Assembly: GCF_031195445.1 (NCBI RefSeq)
Contig: NZ_CP133480.1
Location: 4,580,501-4,644,500, forward strand
Length of the DNA: 64,000 nucleotides
Direction of reading: 5' to 3'
Origin: Acuticoccus sp. MNP-M23
GTDB taxonomy: Bacteria; Pseudomonadota; Alphaproteobacteria; Rhizobiales; Amorphaceae
Shown here one piece after another: positions 28,174 through 37,639 of this stretch; position 1 is the stretch's first letter, and the number at the start of each line of letters is the position of its first letter. Under the pieces are notes generated by a model. It worked only from the letters and a program-made list of their open reading frames with translations, was not told the origin of the DNA and made no database searches. Made by a program: the position numbers and the translations under genes.

Positions 28174-29283
28174 GTGACCGCCGCGACAACAACCATTCCC
28201 GCGCACTCCAATCCCGTTTGGGTCCTGGTCGTCCCCGTCGCCGCCATGGTGTTTGCCGTGCTGGAATTCATGCACATCATCCCGTCGGACCTGGGTGTTG
28301 TCGAAATTCTGGCGGCTGCCCTTCTGGGCGGCACCGTGTTCGCCGCAGTGCACCATGCCGAGATGATCGCACTGCGCATCGGTGAACCCTTCGGCTCCAT
28401 GCTGCTCGCCGTTGCGGTGACCGTGATCGAGGTGTCGCTGATCATCTCCATCATGCTCGCCAAACCGGAGGCGGGCTCGGATATTGCGCGCGATACCGTG
28501 TTTGCTGCCGTGATGCTGGTGCTGACGGGCATTGTCGGCTTCTGCCTCCTGGCCGGCGGCTTGCGCCACCACGAACAGGGCTTTGGGGTGAACGCAGCCA
28601 GCGGCACGCTCAGCGTGCTCGGCACGCTTGCGACGCTTGCGCTGATCCTGCCGAACTTCACCGTCGCCGAACCCGGCCCCCATTATTCGACGTGGCAGCT
28701 GATCGGCGTCGCTGCGGTTTCGCTTTTCCTTTATCTCCTGTTCCTGTTCGTCCAGTCGTTCCGCCATCGGGACTATTTTCTGGATCCCAATGCGCCCGCG
28801 CACGAGGTTGAGCACGCAAGGCCATCGGCCAGAGCGGCACTGATCAGCCTGCTCTTGCTCATCGTTGCGCTGGTGGCCATCGTTCTCATCGCCAAGGGGC
28901 TGTCGCCGGCGCTGGAGCGCGGCGTTGCGGCAGCGGGCCTGCCGAGCCAGTTCGTCGGCATCATCATCGCCGCCGTGGTGCTGATGCCCGAAGGCGTGAC
29001 CGCCTTCAACGCGGCGCGCAGCAACAACCTTCAGCAAAGCCTCAACCTGGCGCTGGGCTCGGCGCTGGCCAGCATCGGGCTCACCATTCCGGCGGTCGCC
29101 ATGACCGCGCTGGCGCTCGGCATCCCGCTGACGCTGGGGCTGGACTCGGCGGACATCGTGCTTCTGGCACTGGCCCTCTTCACCGCCACGCTAACGCTCG
29201 CAACCGGGCGTACCACCGTGCTGCAAGGCGGCGTCCACCTCGTGCTGTTCGCAACCTTCCTGATCATCTCTGCCATCCCCTGA
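28174..29283 (+). CDS. chaA: calcium/cation:proton antiporter (ChaA-type)
   Basis: The 369-aa membrane protein has about eleven hydrophobic helices and two related halves, each with an acidic alpha-repeat: G-E-P-F-G-S-M-L-L-A-V-A-V-T-V-I-E-V (about 70-87) and V-L-M-P-E-G-V-T-A-F-N-A-A-R (about 268-281). This is the Ca2+:cation antiporter layout of ChaA, which exchanges Ca2+, Na+ or K+ for protons. The GTG start at 28174 is supported by GAGG nine bases upstream; the longer frame adds only a non-homologous basic tail. It stands alone, with 264 bp of non-coding DNA before it. Confidence 0.9.
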   Translation: MTAATTTIPAHSNPVWVLVVPVAAMVFAVLEFMHIIPSDLGVVEILAAALLGGTVFAAVHHAEMIALRIGEPFGSMLLAVAVTVIEVSLIISIMLAKPEAGSDIARDTVFAAVMLVLTGIVGFCLLAGGLRHHEQGFGVNAASGTLSVLGTLATLALILPNFTVAEPGPHYSTWQLIGVAAVSLFLYLLFLFVQSFRHRDYFLDPNAPAHEVEHARPSARAALISLLLLIVALVAIVLIAKGLSPALERGVAAAGLPSQFVGIIIAAVVLMPEGVTAFNAARSNNLQQSLNLALGSALASIGLTIPAVAMTALALGIPLTLGLDSADIVLLALALFTATLTLATGRTTVLQGGVHLVLFATFLIISAIP

Positions 29284-29313
29284 GGATGGCAGGTCGCAGC
29301 GACGACCGCGGCG

Positions 29314-31260
29314 TCAGCGGCGGCCAGCGGCTGCAAGCTGGCTGAAGAGCTCGGGCGGGCCCGCGCCCGGCCCCGCCGGTGCGGTGCCCCCTGTGTTTGG
29401 CGTATCGCCGGTGACGTAATTGATCTGCGAGGGCAGCGCGAAGCTGCTGCCGGACTCCTCGACGGTTTTCAGAACGCCGATCAGAAGCTCCTGCTGGATG
29501 CGCAGAAATTCGGTCCAGTCCGCACTCTTCACGTAAGCCCAGATTTCCACGTTCAGCGCGTATTCGCCAAAGCTGCGGAAAACCACACGCACCGTATCGT
29601 CCTTGACCCGGTCGTCGGCCTTCAGCATCGCCTCGAGCCCGGCGCAGACGTCCGTCATCTGCGCAGGCGTCGTGCCGTAGCGAAGGCCGACGGTGGTGTG
29701 CACAAGGTTGGAGTCGCGCCGGGTGAAATTGGTGATCGACATCTGGGCGAAGTCGGAGTTCTGGACCGTCATCAGGGTGCGGTCGAGGCCGCGCACCTTG
29801 GTGGAACGCAACCCGATGGCCTCCACAGTGCCCAGCTGGTCGCCGAACATGCAGAAGTCGCCCACCTTCACCGGCCGGTCCGCATAAAGGATGATGCCGC
29901 CGATGAAATTTTCCAGTGTCGGGCGGACCGCAAGCGCGATGGCAAGACCACCGACACCGAGGCCGGCAACAATGCCGTAGACCGGAATACCCACGTCCCG
30001 CGCACCGAGGAACAGGATGTAACCGGCAAAGATGATGCCGATCACCCGCAGAAGCAGGCGGATCAGGCTGGCGTCCAGGCTTTCCTGCTTGAACCGCGGC
30101 GATGCGATGACGAGGGCCGCAACAAGGTTGAACAGGAACACCGCAAGAAGTGCGAAAGCGAACGCATCCGCAAGCTCGATCGCCAGCTCGAACGAGGCCA
30201 GCACGGCTCCGGTGAGGTTGATGATCTCATCGACCACCCAGTGGTAGATACTGAGCGTCGCAATGATGAGCAGCGGTACGAACACACGGTGAAAGGCCCG
30301 GCGCAGCGGACTGATCGACTGCGCCCGCCGCACCTCCCAGCGCAGGAGCCCGGCAACAAGCGCCGCAGTCACCGCCGTAATGACCACAAGGGCAATCCAC
30401 TGCCACAGCGCCTGCTCATAGTAGTTTTTGAGCATGGCAGGCGGCAGCTGCAGCACGTAGCGGTAAAGCTCGATAGGCGTCGACAAGCCCGGACCCGTGA
30501 CGAAGTGCTGATAAAAGTCGATCGCGTCAGCCGAAAGCCGGGGCGAATCCTGCACCAGTGCATAATATTCCGGCAGCGCCTGAAGCGTACTGGGCGAGAA
30601 GCGGAACTCCGGCTCACCCGACGGGCTTTCGCTGCGCACCATGCGGATCTGTGTGCCGGGCACGGTCCAGCCGGTGGCGGCTGCGCCCTCCGCAACCTCT
30701 GCACTCCCGGGGATCGACGCAAGATCGGGCAGCACAATCCGGTCCATCACCTCTTCCAGAAGAAGGACCGAATTGACGCCGACTGTGCGCCGGGTTGCCG
30801 GAGGCACCTGCGACAGGTCCAACGTGGTGGTGGCGCGCGCCAGACGATCCAGCGCCTGATCCTTGAGCTCCAGGACTTCGGGGGTGTCGAAGATGGCGTC
30901 GTTATCAGCCGACACGTCAAATGCGGCCATCAGGGAGTCGGCCGCCCCCTGTGCCAGCGATCGGAAGCTGACAAAGGTTTGCCGCGGCGATGAGACGGGC
31001 GCAGGCGAAAGCGGCGAGATGGTGTCGAGCGGGTCGACAACGCCATTGGCCTGAACGGTCGGTTGCACCGCCGGGGCTACGGTCCGGTCTGATACAGTGG
31101 CAGGTTCGGAGGCGGGGCTCTGCTCAGTGTCTTGTGCCTGGGCGGATGCGTGGGCGACCGCCGCAATACAAGCCAGAGCCAGAAGAAGCGTCCCGATGGT
31201 GCGGCGCGCCACTGCCGCTCCGACAACCATCGACTGAGGAACCCCCATCGAATACGCCAT
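29314..31260 (-). CDS. MscS-family mechanosensitive ion channel
   Basis: The protein of about 648 aa has an N-terminal signal/membrane helix (about 19-40), a long periplasmic region (about 40-265), several membrane helices and then the MscS pore and beta domain near residues 430-480: G-L-G-V-G-G-L-A-I-A-L-A-V-R-P-T-L-E-N-F and I-L-Y-A-D-R-P-V-K-V-G-D. Such channels release solutes when the inner membrane is stretched by hypo-osmotic shock. Alternative starts at 31281 (GTG), 31248 and 31227 cannot be excluded, because none has a strong ribosome-binding site. Confidence 0.9.
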   Translation of the reverse strand: MAYSMGVPQSMVVGAAVARRTIGTLLLALACIAAVAHASAQAQDTEQSPASEPATVSDRTVAPAVQPTVQANGVVDPLDTISPLSPAPVSSPRQTFVSFRSLAQGAADSLMAAFDVSADNDAIFDTPEVLELKDQALDRLARATTTLDLSQVPPATRRTVGVNSVLLLEEVMDRIVLPDLASIPGSAEVAEGAAATGWTVPGTQIRMVRSESPSGEPEFRFSPSTLQALPEYYALVQDSPRLSADAIDFYQHFVTGPGLSTPIELYRYVLQLPPAMLKNYYEQALWQWIALVVITAVTAALVAGLLRWEVRRAQSISPLRRAFHRVFVPLLIIATLSIYHWVVDEIINLTGAVLASFELAIELADAFAFALLAVFLFNLVAALVIASPRFKQESLDASLIRLLLRVIGIIFAGYILFLGARDVGIPVYGIVAGLGVGGLAIALAVRPTLENFIGGIILYADRPVKVGDFCMFGDQLGTVEAIGLRSTKVRGLDRTLMTVQNSDFAQMSITNFTRRDSNLVHTTVGLRYGTTPAQMTDVCAGLEAMLKADDRVKDDTVRVVFRSFGEYALNVEIWAYVKSADWTEFLRIQQELLIGVLKTVEESGSSFALPSQINYVTGDTPNTGGTAPAGPGAGPPELFSQLAAAGRR

Positions 31261-31460
31261 ATAAATTACCCACGCCCACACAGATTGAAGCTTTGCTGTC
31301 CAAAGGACGGTTAAGGGGCAAAGGTGGTCATTTGCAAGGCTGCGACGATTTTCTGCAAATCTGACGACGCTGATTATAGCTCGCCTGCATTATGTGCATG
31401 AAGTTTGAAGCATGCACCGTCTACCTGCGAGAACGAGCCTCGAAGGTCTTGCTCCGCGAT

Positions 31461-33203
31461 CTATTCTTTCACAGCCTGAAGGAATATCGCAACTTCCTTG
31501 CGCAGTTCGGTTTCTTGTCTCGTCAGGCCGGCTGCGGCCTCCAGCATTCGGTTGGCCGCCTCCCCGGTCTTCCGGGCGCCCTCCTGAACGTCGGCGACTG
31601 ACGTGTTCATCGACATTGTCGCGCCGGACGCCTGCTGCGCATTGCGGGCAATTTCGGCCGTAGCCGCCGTCTGTTCTTCCACCGCTGCGGCAATGCTGGA
31701 GGCGATCTCGTTGATCTTGCCGACCGTGTTGCCGATGGATTGGATTGCCGTGACAGAGGTGCGCGCGGCGTCCTGAATGCCAGTGATACGGCCGGTGATC
31801 TCTTCAGTGGCTCGGCTCGTCTGCATGGCGAGGTTCTTCACCTCGGAGGCGACGACGGCAAAACCCTTGCCCGAATCGCCCGCGCGCGCAGCTTCGATGG
31901 TGGCGTTCAGAGCCAGCAGGTTGGTCTGGCTCGCAATGTCCGAAATGAGGCTGACCACCGCGCCGATTTCCTGCGCCGCCGACGCGAGAGCCGCCATTTC
32001 CTGATCCATGCTGCGCGCTTCGTCCACCGCGCTGTTGATGGTGCGGACCGACTGGTTCACCTGCTCGCTGATCTCGGAGATGGATGACGACAGCTCCTCG
32101 GAGGCACTGGCGATCATTTCGACGTTGCTCGATGCCTCCTGCGTGGACCCGGCGGCGCTTGTCGCCTCCTCCTCTGCGTCTTCAGCGGTGCTCGCAAGGG
32201 AGCGCGCAGTGTCCTGGATGGTTTCTGCCGACCCCGAAACCTGTTCAACGATGGAGCCGACGGAGCGCTCGAAATTCGTCGCCAGCTCAAGGCGGCCCTC
32301 CCGGGCCTCTTCCGCCGCACGCGCTTCGGCTTCCCGCTGCTCCTCTTGCAGTGCGATCACCTTGTCCGCACCATCCTTGAAGATTTGCAGGGCGCCTGCC
32401 ATCGCACCGATCTCGTCCCGGCGGTCGCGCTCGGGAACGGTGATGGTGCGGTCACCGGCGGCAAGCGCGTTCATCGCGGCGGTCATCCGCTGGACAGGCC
32501 TTGCGATGCTGAAGATCAGCGCCACGCCAACCCCGATCGCCATCACGAAGGTGCCCACGGCACCCAGCAATGTGGCAAGCTCCGAGCTGCGGTTCGCGGC
32601 CTCGGTCTGAGCGTCCAGCTCGGCGAGTTCGGCCAGCGAGATGGCAATCACTTCGTCCACAAGTGTCAGAATCGAGCGCACCGCAGAGCCGGCGGCCTCC
32701 GCTGCGACGACAATCTCGTCCCGGTCCAACCGAACATCTTCCGGCTCGAAGTGGCCGTCCGCGAATGTCTCGCGCCAGCTGACACCGCGCTGCTCAATTT
32801 CGCGGATGCGCCGGTTCAGGGCGGGGTAATTTTCAGTGAGAGCAAGCGCAGTGGCAATCCGCTCTGTAAACACGACAACAAGCTTGTCATATTGCTCGCT
32901 CGTATCCTGGCCGGGCGCGATGAAGTGCTCGACCAGATAACTGTCCTGACGGCTGAGCGCGTTGTAGCTCTGCTCCAGCGCGAGCGCCAACTTCGCCATC
33001 CTGTCCATTTTTGCGGAACTGGTCTGTGCCAGTTGCAGCTGCATGATGACAAACGCGCTGACACAACTTGTCAGGACGAGAAGAGTGGCGAAAGCAAAGA
33101 CAAACTTTTTCGAGATGCTGATATTCCGAAACAATTGAAAGCGAGCACGCCCTGCGCCATGCGAGGATGACGCAGCGGCGACCATCTCGTGTTCATGTTT
33201 CAT
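31461..33203 (-). CDS. methyl-accepting chemotaxis protein
   Basis: The 580-aa receptor has a cytoplasmic N-terminal tail, a first membrane helix (about 33-53), a periplasmic four-helix-bundle-like sensor (about 54-208), a second membrane helix (about 209-234), HAMP (about 235-287) and a signalling coiled coil (about 310-580). The conserved tip [17 protein letters not shown] contacts CheA/CheW. No CheR-binding pentapeptide is obvious at the C-terminus (ends F-L-Q-A-V-K-E). The ATG at 33203 has GGAGAG seven bases upstream; longer frames are not credible. No che or flagellar gene is adjacent. Confidence 0.93.
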   Translation of the reverse strand: MKHEHEMVAAASSSHGAGRARFQLFRNISISKKFVFAFATLLVLTSCVSAFVIMQLQLAQTSSAKMDRMAKLALALEQSYNALSRQDSYLVEHFIAPGQDTSEQYDKLVVVFTERIATALALTENYPALNRRIREIEQRGVSWRETFADGHFEPEDVRLDRDEIVVAAEAAGSAVRSILTLVDEVIAISLAELAELDAQTEAANRSSELATLLGAVGTFVMAIGVGVALIFSIARPVQRMTAAMNALAAGDRTITVPERDRRDEIGAMAGALQIFKDGADKVIALQEEQREAEARAAEEAREGRLELATNFERSVGSIVEQVSGSAETIQDTARSLASTAEDAEEEATSAAGSTQEASSNVEMIASASEELSSSISEISEQVNQSVRTINSAVDEARSMDQEMAALASAAQEIGAVVSLISDIASQTNLLALNATIEAARAGDSGKGFAVVASEVKNLAMQTSRATEEITGRITGIQDAARTSVTAIQSIGNTVGKINEIASSIAAAVEEQTAATAEIARNAQQASGATMSMNTSVADVQEGARKTGEAANRMLEAAAGLTRQETELRKEVAIFLQAVKE

Positions 33204-33363
33204 CCAGAATCTCTCCACTCGCACAAACGAAGTCGCGACAGCCGAATCGAATACACACGGGCGCTTTCGCGGAGATTGCGGCAGATTCCACCAGCTTATG
33301 GACTTTGCCGGCAAATCCAGGGCAGATGATTGCACCCATCTCCTGCAGCAGGATCTGGCGATC

Positions 33364-34443
33364 ATGCATGTCATCATCTGCGGCGGCGGCATCATTGGCG
33401 CGGCAACGGCGTTGTTTCTGGCCCGCCGCGGGGTGCGCACCACCGTTGTGGAACGCACCGGCGTGGCCGCAGCCGCGTCAGGCAAATCCGGCGGCTTTCT
33501 TGCGCGGGACTGGTGTGACGGTACGCCGGTGGAACAGCTTGCCCGGCGCAGCTTCGCACTGCACGCAGAACTGGCCGCGGAGGGTTTTAGCCCCTGGGGC
33601 TATCGCGGGTTGACCACCTATGCCGGCACCGCTGATTTCATGCGCATCGCGGCCCGCCCGGCGCCCGCGATCGACAAACCCGCCCGCTGGATGTCGCCCG
33701 AAGTGCAGATCACACAGACCATCGGGCTTCCGGTGGACACTGCGCAGGTTCACCCCGGCGCCCTGACCGACGCGCTGATGCGCGCTGCCGTCCACGCGGG
33801 CGCCACCCTCCTGGCCGGCGAGGTCACGCGGGTCTCCCACAGCGCAGGTGCTCTTGAATCCGTTGAGGTCGACGGCCAGCCCATGGCCTGCGACAAGGCC
33901 GTCCTTGCCATGGGTCCCTGGACAAATCTTGTGGAAGGGGCGCCCGTTGCGCCCGTCTTCGGGGTGAAAGGGCACAGTCTGGTGTTCCAGACCGGCGGCG
34001 ACATTCCGCCCGAGGCGCTCTTTCTGCAATGCCGCGACCAGACCGGCGCCATCCTCTCGCCTGAGATCTTTCCGCGCGCCGATGGCACCACCTACGTCTG
34101 CGCAATTTCGAGCGAACCGCCGCTGCCGGCCCACGCCGCCGCCGTGGAACCCGACCCTGCCGCCAGCGCACAGCTGGAACGGTTGTGCGCCGCCCTCTCC
34201 CCGCACCTGACGCCGGAATGGATCATCGCGCGGCAGGCCTGCTTCCGTCCCATGGCCGCCGACGGGTTGCCGCTGATCGGCAAGGTGCCGGGTGTCGCCG
34301 ATGTGTTTGTGGCAACCGGCCACGGCGTCTGGGGCATTCTGAATGGTCCGGCCACCGGCGAGGCGATGGCGTGCCTCCTCGTCGACGGCCACAGCGGCGC
34401 CGTCGACCTTGCCCCCTTCGACCCGGCACGCCTGTCGGCCTGA
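33364..34443 (+). CDS. FAD-dependent oxidoreductase (DAO / D-amino acid dehydrogenase-like)
   Basis: This 359-aa flavoprotein begins almost directly with the FAD-binding motif [21 protein letters not shown]. The rest follows the DAO fold, with G-A-T-L-L-A-G-E-V in the middle and the C-terminal [23 protein letters not shown] block that closes over the flavin. Such enzymes oxidise amines or amino acids. The ATG at 33364 has AGGA upstream. It is monocistronic and divergent from the chemoreceptor. The substrate is unknown. Confidence 0.88.
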   Translation: MHVIICGGGIIGAATALFLARRGVRTTVVERTGVAAAASGKSGGFLARDWCDGTPVEQLARRSFALHAELAAEGFSPWGYRGLTTYAGTADFMRIAARPAPAIDKPARWMSPEVQITQTIGLPVDTAQVHPGALTDALMRAAVHAGATLLAGEVTRVSHSAGALESVEVDGQPMACDKAVLAMGPWTNLVEGAPVAPVFGVKGHSLVFQTGGDIPPEALFLQCRDQTGAILSPEIFPRADGTTYVCAISSEPPLPAHAAAVEPDPAASAQLERLCAALSPHLTPEWIIARQACFRPMAADGLPLIGKVPGVADVFVATGHGVWGILNGPATGEAMACLLVDGHSGAVDLAPFDPARLSA

Positions 34444-34688
34444 CCGCCACGGCATTCGTGCAATGCATCCGCGGGGGGTCTGGATCCCACGCAAAACCTT
34501 GCGGCAACAGGGGGCATCGTCTATCTACCGAACAGTGTTTGCGCGTGGACGGTCGATTATCGTCTGGCAAATGCAAGCTTCTCGTCGTGGTCGTCGGTTT
34601 GTGTCGTCGGATCGTTGCCGGGAAGGGTGCCCGTAGGGGTGCGTCAATCCAAGGCAGCTGATCTACGCAAGCTTCCATCGCCGAAGAC

Positions 34689-36026
34689 ATGCCGCTGCGC
34701 TGCACTTCAGTGTGTGCCACGGCTGACGAAAGATTTAATTTGACCAAGTTTACCGACCTCGGCCTTGCCGAGCCGCTTCTGCGTGCCGTCACTGCCGAAG
34801 GCTACGAGAGCCCCACGCCCATTCAGGCGAAGGTGATCCCGCCGCTGCTCGAAGGCCGCGACGTTCTGGGCACCGCGCAGACCGGCACCGGCAAGACCGC
34901 CGCGTTCGTTCTCCCGCTCCTCAACCAGATCCACGCAGACGGCGGCCGCCCGGCCTCCAAGTCCTGCCGCGGTCTGATACTAACGCCGACCCGCGAGCTC
35001 GCCACGCAGATCGCCGAGGAAATCCGCCGCTACTCCAAGTTCATGCGCGCTTCGCTCACCGTCGTCGTCGGCGGTGTGAAGCCCGGCCCGCAGATCCGCA
35101 ATCTGGCACGCGGCGTTGATATCGTCGTCGCAACGCCTGGGCGTCTGCTCGACCACCTGCAGACCGGCGCCATCGACCTGTCGCTCACCAAGTTCGTGGT
35201 GCTCGACGAGGCCGACCAGATGCTCGACCTCGGCTTCCTGCCGCCGATCAAGAAGATCCTCGCCAAGGTGCCGCGTTCGCGCCAGACCGCACTCCTCTCG
35301 GCCACCATGCCGAACGAGATCCGTGGTCTCGCCGCGCAGTTCCAGAAGGACCCGGCAGAGGTTGCCGTTGCGCCGGTCTCCCGCCCGATCGAGCAGATCG
35401 AGCAGTCGGTGATTGCAGCGGACGCGTCGACCAAGAAGGACGTGCTCGCCAAGCTTCTGACCGAAGCGGACGTGACGCGCGCCATCGTGTTCTGCCGCAC
35501 CAAGCACGGCTCGGACAAGCTGACCAAGCACCTCAACAATGTCGGCCTGCGCGCTGTCGCCATCCACGGCAACAAGAGCCAGAACCAGCGTGAGCGTGCG
35601 CTTGACGACTTCAAGAAGGGCGAGACGCCCATTCTGGTCGCGACCGATATTGCAGCCCGCGGCATCCACGTGAACAACATCTCTCACGTGTTCAACTACG
35701 AGCTGCCGGAAGTGGCGGAAGTCTACGTCCACCGCATCGGCCGGACTGCCCGTGCCGGCACCACCGGCATTGCGGTCTCGCTGTGCGATCCGGCAGAGCG
35801 CAAGCTCCTGCGTGCGATCGAGCGGCTGACCAACATCCCGCTGACCCGCGCCGGCGGCACCACGGCGGGCTTCCTCGCCGACGAGCCGGACCGCAGCGGC
35901 CCGTCCCGCAACAGCCGCCGCCGTCCAGGTGGTGGCAACCGCCGCCCCGGCGGCCCCGGCGGCCGCCCCCAGGGCGCGTCGCGCGGCGAAGGCCGCGGCC
36001 GCTCTCCGCAGGCGGCCTACAACTAG
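34689..36026 (+). CDS. DEAD-box ATP-dependent RNA helicase (RhlE-like)
   Basis: The 445-aa protein carries all helicase motifs in order: Q-motif (F-T-D-L-G-L...P-T-P-I-Q), A-Q-T-G-T-G-K-T, P-T-R-E-L, T-P-G-R, D-E-A-D, S-A-T, then R-T-K, T-D-I-A-A-R-G-I and H-R-I-G-R-T-A-R-A-G. A basic Arg/Gly-rich tail (about 400-445) probably binds RNA nonspecifically. A TTG at 34740 immediately before the Q-motif region is an alternative start. The 245-bp leader upstream has no gene. A strong terminator follows at 36054. Confidence 0.94.
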   Translation: MPLRCTSVCATADERFNLTKFTDLGLAEPLLRAVTAEGYESPTPIQAKVIPPLLEGRDVLGTAQTGTGKTAAFVLPLLNQIHADGGRPASKSCRGLILTPTRELATQIAEEIRRYSKFMRASLTVVVGGVKPGPQIRNLARGVDIVVATPGRLLDHLQTGAIDLSLTKFVVLDEADQMLDLGFLPPIKKILAKVPRSRQTALLSATMPNEIRGLAAQFQKDPAEVAVAPVSRPIEQIEQSVIAADASTKKDVLAKLLTEADVTRAIVFCRTKHGSDKLTKHLNNVGLRAVAIHGNKSQNQRERALDDFKKGETPILVATDIAARGIHVNNISHVFNYELPEVAEVYVHRIGRTARAGTTGIAVSLCDPAERKLLRAIERLTNIPLTRAGGTTAGFLADEPDRSGPSRNSRRRPGGGNRRPGGPGGRPQGASRGEGRGRSPQAAYN

Positions 36027-36053
36027 GCTTCGGCTTTATGGGCCAAAGAATGC

Positions 36054-36084
36054 AAAACGGCGGGGCCTTGGCCCCGCCGTTTTT
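36054..36084. terminator. bidirectional intrinsic terminator
   Basis: Arms 36054-36067 (AAAACGGCGGGGCC) and 36070-36083 pair perfectly; the outermost pairs are A-T, so both strands end in a T-run. It lies between the convergent helicase and permease genes and can stop transcription from both sides. Confidence 0.95.
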
Positions 36085-36132
36085 GTTTGTCCCTGACCCG
36101 GTGGCCGATGCTGACAACGAGGCGATCCCGTT

Positions 36133-37185
36133 TCAGGACGCCACCGCCTGAAAGATGAGCCCGGCCGCAAACGAACCCGTCAGCGCCAGCGCAACGTAGA
36201 GCGCAAACACGGTGCGCTTCACGAGCGCGAAGACCGCGATGGCCGCCGGAATGGAAGTAACGCCGCCGGCAACCAGAAACGCCAGCGCAGCGCCAGGGGC
36301 CATCCCCTGCTCGATCAGGCCCGACACCAGCGGCAGCGCCGCGTACCCGTTGAGGTAGGCTGGCACACCGACCACGGTTGCCGCAGCAATCGGCACGATC
36401 CCCGCGCCGCCGACGACGGACGACACAAGGTCGGCCGGCAGGTACGCGATCATCAGGCTTTCCAGAAGGAATGCGAGCGTCAGCCATTTGCCCAGGAACA
36501 GTGTGGTTCTGCCCGCCTCCCGCCAGAACTGCCGAAGCCGCGCGTCATCGTGCCAGAAGGACCACACCACATCCTTGCGGGTCCGCACGATGGATCCGCC
36601 GCACGCGCCGTTGCCGACGCCCTCGCGCAGCGGCTCGGCCAGCCCCCCCATCCGGACGATCGCGAGTGTCGCAAAGCCGCCGAACAGCCCGAGGCCGACC
36701 GCGGCGATCGTCTTTGCCACGGCAAATTCACTTCCGAGCAGGCCCGCCGTCATCATGAACATCGACGGGTCCATCACCGGCGAGGCCAGCCAGAACGCCA
36801 TGACGGCCGAAAGCGGCACTCCCATCGCCAGCAGCGCGGCAATCAGCGGGATGACCCCGCACGAGCAAAATGGCGAAAGGCCGCCTGCAAGGGCTGCCAG
36901 CAGGATCATCACAGCCGGCGCACCGGTAAATGCGCGGGCGATGAGACCATCGGCGCCCGTTGCCCGTGCCCATGCCGCAATGAGGATGGAGAGCAGCAGG
37001 TAGGGCGCGGTGTTCACGAGGCTCTGCGCCGTGAAGACCGCGCTTGCCGCCCCCTGCGCAGGGCTGAACAGCGCTATTGCGGCAAGCAGAGCCGCGGAGA
37101 CCAGCCATATGCGCACGCCCGGCCCCACCCGGCGCACGAAACCGGCACTAATCGCACGGGTGTTCAGATCGGTAACAGTCATCAT
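36133..37185 (-). CDS. metal(loid) permease of the ArsP/SO_0444 (DUF318) family
   Basis: The 350-aa protein has two groups of four to five membrane helices. The first group contains G-G-L-S-P-F-C-S-C-G-V-I-P-L, the cysteine signature of this permease family, and M-D-P-S-M-F-M. Relatives export trivalent organoarsenicals or other metals. The start at 37185 follows AGAGG; longer frames would overlap the arsR gene. A copy of the putative ArsR site (37184-37199) covers its start and ribosome-binding region. The ArsR-family gene is directly upstream on the same strand, with 52 bp between them. Confidence 0.85.
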   Translation of the reverse strand: MMTVTDLNTRAISAGFVRRVGPGVRIWLVSAALLAAIALFSPAQGAASAVFTAQSLVNTAPYLLLSILIAAWARATGADGLIARAFTGAPAVMILLAALAGGLSPFCSCGVIPLIAALLAMGVPLSAVMAFWLASPVMDPSMFMMTAGLLGSEFAVAKTIAAVGLGLFGGFATLAIVRMGGLAEPLREGVGNGACGGSIVRTRKDVVWSFWHDDARLRQFWREAGRTTLFLGKWLTLAFLLESLMIAYLPADLVSSVVGGAGIVPIAAATVVGVPAYLNGYAALPLVSGLIEQGMAPGAALAFLVAGGVTSIPAAIAVFALVKRTVFALYVALALTGSFAAGLIFQAVAS

Positions 37186-37199
37186 CACGATACCTCTAG
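37184..37199 (-). promoter_or_regulatory. putative ArsR operator, copy 2, at the permease start
   Basis: The plus strand reads ATCACGATACCTCTAG. It matches the copy upstream of arsR at 13 of 16 positions; only the three central bases differ. It overlaps the permease ribosome-binding site and start codon. Confidence 0.55.
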
Positions 37200-37237
37200 T
37201 AAAGTCGTTATGTTGGACGTGCAAACGCGGCTCTTCA

Positions 37238-37552
37238 TCAGGCGGCATCGTCTTTGACGAGGGTGACGCCGGTGCAGCACTGGTCGGTCAGGAAGGCGAC
37301 GGTCCGGCTCATCACATCGTAGTCTGCGCGGTTGATCACCTCGCGGCCGCGGCGCTCCTGCGCCACCAGCCCGGAGGCGACCAGCGCCGACAGGTGGTGC
37401 GCAAGGGTCGACGGCGGCCGCCCCAGCTGCGCCCCGATGTCGCCCACATTGAGCCCATCATGGCCCGCGCGAACGAGCAGCCGATAAATCTCCAGCCGCA
37501 CTTCATGCCCGAGGGCGGCCAGGGCCTGCGCCGTCTGTCGTGTTCTGTCCAT
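37238..37552 (-). CDS. arsR: ArsR-family metalloregulator
   Basis: This 104-aa winged-helix repressor has A-L-G-H-E-V-R-L-E-I-Y-R-L-L at the N-terminus and R-P-P-S-T-L-A-H-H-L-S-A-L as its recognition helix (about 45-58). Near the C-terminus is a vicinal cysteine pair, D-Q-C-C-T-G-V, a plausible arsenite or metal site. Like other ArsR proteins it should leave DNA when metal binds. No Shine-Dalgarno sequence precedes the ATG and the predicted promoter places the transcript start at or next to the ATG, so it may be leaderless. It is followed by the permease gene. Confidence 0.9.
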   Translation of the reverse strand: MDRTRQTAQALAALGHEVRLEIYRLLVRAGHDGLNVGDIGAQLGRPPSTLAHHLSALVASGLVAQERRGREVINRADYDVMSRTVAFLTDQCCTGVTLVKDDAA

Positions 37553-37554
37553 AG

Positions 37555-37570
37555 ATCACGATATAACTAG
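37555..37570 (-). promoter_or_regulatory. putative ArsR operator, copy 1, upstream of arsR
   Basis: The plus strand reads ATCACGATATAACTAG. It begins 2 bp upstream of the arsR ATG and overlaps the predicted -10 element. The same pattern ATCACGATAnnnCTAG recurs at 37184-37199. Confidence 0.6.
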
Positions 37571-37587
37571 ATTTGTCGTTTCGTCAA
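37560..37587 (-). promoter_or_regulatory. arsR promoter (predicted)
   Basis: On the minus strand TTGACG (37587-37582) and TATATC (37565-37560) are separated by 16 bp. The expected start point is within a few bases of the arsR ATG at 37552, which fits a leaderless mRNA. Confidence 0.5.
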
Positions 37588-37639
37588 CAGCATCGCGATT
37601 GCGTGGCAACCAGTCCGGGGGAGCCGGCAAGCGGCCCCC

